Translations under genes and position numbers: made by a program
Notes under the pieces: model-generated
What the model was told of the DNA's origin: nothing
Database searches by the model: none
The model's input: the letters and a program-made list of their open reading frames with translations, nothing else
Shown here: piece by piece, positions 22,250 through 22,890 of the stretch
Layout: each line of letters begins with the position of its first letter
Position numbering within the stretch: position 1 is the first letter of the stretch
Origin: JBDSTZ01 sp039927975
GTDB lineage: Bacteria > Pseudomonadota > Gammaproteobacteria > Burkholderiales > Burkholderiaceae_D
DNA: 22,890 bases
Assembly (NCBI GenBank): GCA_039927975.1
Contig: JBDSTZ010000573.1
Location: 1 to 22,890 of the forward strand
Direction: 5' to 3'

Positions 22250-22612
22250 GTGGACGATTTCCAAGTACCTAACGATTTCCCGCGCCCGCAGCACTTGGGA
22301 GCGGTGCCTGGGGCTCAACAAAAATTCCTGGCGGTCGAATACCAAGGCCGCTACTACAGCCACGGTTGCACGCCACCCGAACTCTTTGAGCGCTGGCAGC
22401 ACTGCATGCATTACGTGCCCCAATTCGTAACGAGCTGTATTGAAACCAAAAGGGGGAAGCGAAAGGACGTGCCGGAGGCCGACATACTCGACCAGTACCT
22501 GGTGCGCCTTATCGAGGCGAAATGGGTTAGTGACGAAGAAGCCAGGTGGGTGATTCGCGAGACCGCAAGGCAGCTCGGCTGGCATGACGGCGCTGCGAGG
22601 CATTGTAAATGA
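22250..22612 (+). CDS. Hypothetical protein of plasmids and mobile elements
   Basis: 120 residues starting with GTG 22250 (GGAG five bases upstream). Features are MDDFQVPNDFPRPQHLGAVP, VEYQGRYYSHGCTPPELFER, ILDQYLVRLIEAKW and ARWVIRETARQLGW. I recognise the general type (short proteins starting MDDF..P on Burkholderiales plasmids and islands) but know no function. Two cysteines are close together in WQHCMHYVPQFVTSC. The next frame overlaps its 3' end by 29 bases. Confidence 0.75.
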   Translation: MDDFQVPNDFPRPQHLGAVPGAQQKFLAVEYQGRYYSHGCTPPELFERWQHCMHYVPQFVTSCIETKRGKRKDVPEADILDQYLVRLIEAKWVSDEEARWVIRETARQLGWHDGAARHCK

Positions 22613-22799
22613 GCATCGGTTTAACATCACCGGCGTCGACATGCTGGACGCGTGGCCGGCCGTGATGGCGGTGGCTGCCGCTGTGGGCTTGGATGCGCAG
22701 GTGGTTAGGCGCGACGGAAAGAAAAAAAGGCACCAAAACCTAAGTCTTGGTGCCTTCAATACTCTTTTTGACCAGCCGCTTCACCGAGGGTGTAAATAA
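22584..22799 (+). CDS. Hypothetical protein, possibly truncated at its 3' end
   Basis: 71 residues starting MTALRGIVNEHRFNITGVDM. The middle DAWPAVMAVAAAVGLDAQVV looks helical and real. The last residues read through a hairpin (22727-22756) and into the possible insertion-sequence end, so the natural C-terminus may be lost. It overlaps the preceding gene by 29 bases, suggesting translational coupling. Function unknown. Confidence 0.4.
   Translation: MTALRGIVNEHRFNITGVDMLDAWPAVMAVAAAVGLDAQVVRRDGKKKRHQNLSLGAFNTLFDQPLHRGCK
22722..22756 (-). terminator. Strong hairpin, terminator on the minus strand
   Basis: Perfect 10-bp arms aaggcaccaa/ttggtgcctt lie around a 10-base loop. On the minus strand seven T follow. 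It may stop transcripts entering from the right, or act on both strands. Confidence 0.6.
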
Positions 22800-22890
22800 T
22801 TTTGTGTAAACGGTCATTTGGCAGGACACTGCCGCCATCAAGGAGAAAAAATGACCGTTGTAAAGCGTAACAAGCGTGCCAAGCCCGATC
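22785..22890 (+). mobile_element. Possible left end of an IS256-type insertion sequence
   Basis: gagggtgtaaataattttg followed by tgtaaacgg contains GTGTAAA twice, 13 bp apart, and resembles ends of IS256/mutator-type elements. A gene starts about 50 bp inside. The right end is not in the window, so this is tentative. Confidence 0.3.
22851..22890 (+). CDS. Start of a gene running off the window, perhaps a transposase
   Basis: ATG 22851 is preceded by AAGGAG with a six-base A-rich spacer. The visible start is MTVVKRNKRAKPD, very basic. A transposase is suggested only by the insertion-sequence-like sequence upstream. Confidence 0.5.
   Translation, partial: MTVVKRNKRAKPD

Overview
The window looks like the chromosome of a betaproteobacterium, most likely Oxalobacteraceae (Massilia, Duganella or Janthinobacterium type). 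This is inferred from the order metX / ptsI-ptsH-EIIA(Man)-gshB-gshA / amtB-glnK-TorF porin / ubiK / comM and from the high GC content. No rRNA or tRNA gene is seen.

Positions 1-12590 are host backbone. The minus strand carries the 5' part of metX, then a dense five-gene cluster read gshA, gshB, mannose-type EIIA, ptsH, ptsI. This joins glutathione synthesis to a PTS phosphorelay, and no sugar permease is present. Next is a minus-strand nitrogen operon (TorF-type porin, glnK, amtB) with a sigma-54 -24/-12 promoter and an upstream NtrC-type palindrome, closed by a hairpin terminator. ubiK follows on the plus strand, then three accessory genes (a DUF2726-type protein, a lone type IV pilin-like protein, a signal-peptide protein). 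Last comes the first 37 codons of comM, which stops abruptly.

From about 12580 to the right edge lies a mobile element inserted in comM. It starts with a large serine recombinase next to the junction. Inside are two small minus-strand gene pairs. Each is preceded by the same 19-bp imperfect palindrome, and in each the second gene seems to start at ATC behind a good ribosome-binding site. The element also has a GC-rich stretch of uncertain content, a winged-helix/nuclease-like protein resembling the replication-relaxation family, a group of 16-bp palindromes, a broken gene, an AT-rich stretch with 19-bp iteron-like repeats, a TrfA-like replication initiator, a small helix-turn-helix regulator and short hypothetical genes. 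An insertion sequence may begin at the right edge. The remainder of comM is not in the window, so the element continues past 22890.

My reading is that the element is an integrated plasmid-like or ICE-like replicon that uses a serine integrase to enter comM. It keeps its own initiator, candidate origin repeats and operator sites. The most interesting signals are the 19-bp repeats in two clusters at 65-73 bp spacing, the tandem parS-like palindromes, the repeated promoter-proximal palindrome and the ATC starts. These are sequence observations; the functions are inferred.
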